Positions 63,764-64,000 of a stretch of 64,000 bases of DNA are shown in pieces. The position numbers and the translations under genes are program-made. The first letter of the stretch is position 1, and every line of letters starts with the position of its first letter. The stretch comes from Crocinitomicaceae bacterium (lineage in GTDB: Bacteria; Bacteroidota; Bacteroidia; Flavobacteriales_G; Salibacteraceae): positions 1 to 64,000 of the forward strand of contig PAVO01000017.1 in NCBI GenBank assembly GCA_002713215.1. Direction: 5' to 3'. Under the pieces are notes generated by a model that saw only the letters and a program-made list of their open reading frames with translations, did not search any database and was not told the origin of the DNA.

Positions 63764-64000
63764 CTAATCAAAGTAACCTTCTTTCCTCATTTTTTCTGCA
63801 ACCCGTCTTCCAATTTTCTCACCCCATGCTCTTCCGGCTTCCATGGAATCACTGCTGATCTTTGGATTCATTCTTACCATCTTTCTTCCCAATGAAGATT
63901 TGTAAAACTCAATTAATCCATCTACATCTTCTTCGGTATAATACTTTTCATAGATTGGAATTACCAGATCAATCAATTCATCGGCATCGATTTCAGCCAA
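63764..64000 (-). CDS. DUF2059 domain protein, 5' end outside window
   Basis: Seventy-eight C-terminal residues of a protein that runs past the right edge; the TTG at 64000 is not a credible start. LIDLVIPIYEKYYTEEDVDGLIEFYKSSLGRKMV matches the DUF2059 domain, usually found in exported bacterial proteins. The function is unknown. Confidence 0.75.
   Translation of the reverse strand: MAEIDADELIDLVIPIYEKYYTEEDVDGLIEFYKSSLGRKMVRMNPKISSDSMEAGRAWGEKIGRRVAEKMRKEGYFD

Overview
The window looks like a chromosomal segment of a Bacteroidota bacterium, probably Flavobacteriia-like. The evidence is an AT-rich sequence, at least eleven secreted proteins ending in a Por/type IX secretion (T9SS) sorting domain, promoters of the TAnnTTTG type instead of TATAAT, a fused ccoN/ccoO cbb3 oxidase gene, a spirochaete/Bacteroidota-style V-type ATPase operon, and families largely found in this phylum (HYC_CC_PP, MbnP, DUF6155, PorT-like barrels). 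I see no tRNA, rRNA, CRISPR array, insertion sequence or prophage. The species cannot be named from the sequence.

Layout. 0.2-6.5 kb: a large BNR/VPS10-like beta-propeller protein, a marR-doxX cassette followed by a decayed copy of the propeller gene's 3' end, two unknown exported proteins (one with an apparent frameshift in its signal peptide) and a HYC_CC_PP protein. 6.6-11.5 kb: a tight five-gene operon encoding MbnP, an MbnH/MauG-type di-heme protein, a T9SS protein of unknown role and two cupredoxin proteins whose copper ligands look like complementary halves of one multicopper oxidase. 11.6-18 kb: a SanA-like protein, a propeller/PKD T9SS protein, a GH11 xylanase and an unknown T9SS protein. 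18-23.3 kb: a two-gene TIR plus membrane-protein module, then a DEAD-box helicase, hemN and a PLP decarboxylase. 23.6-32.5 kb: a T9SS protein followed by two tandem copies of a triad (T9SS surface protein, ECF sigma factor, anti-sigma protein reaching from the inner-membrane to the outer-membrane). 32.5-34.1 kb: a second marR-doxX cassette with yceI. 34-38 kb: a glycine-rich T9SS protein, DUF6155, an AraC regulator and a CHMI-type tautomerase. 38-44.6 kb: the cbb3 oxidase locus, ccoS-ccoNO-ccoQ-ccoP and ccoG-ccoH plus a membrane protein. 44.8-52.2 kb: housekeeping genes (rlmL-like, PorT-like, a Lys/Glu/Ala-rich protein, yidD, dcd, cysS, folE). 52.3-64 kb: a T9SS protein, a beta-CASP nuclease, the V-ATPase operon, a sterol-desaturase-family protein and the end of a DUF2059 gene.

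How it fits together. Copper handling at the cell surface, a copper-dependent cbb3 oxidase and hemN suggest microaerobic respiration with attention to copper and haem. The V-ATPase K subunit carries the full set of sodium ligands known from Enterococcus NtpK, which suggests sodium coupling. The most novel-looking systems are the split multicopper oxidase inside the MbnP/MbnH operon, the duplicated surface-protein/sigma/anti-sigma triads, and the TIR two-gene module.
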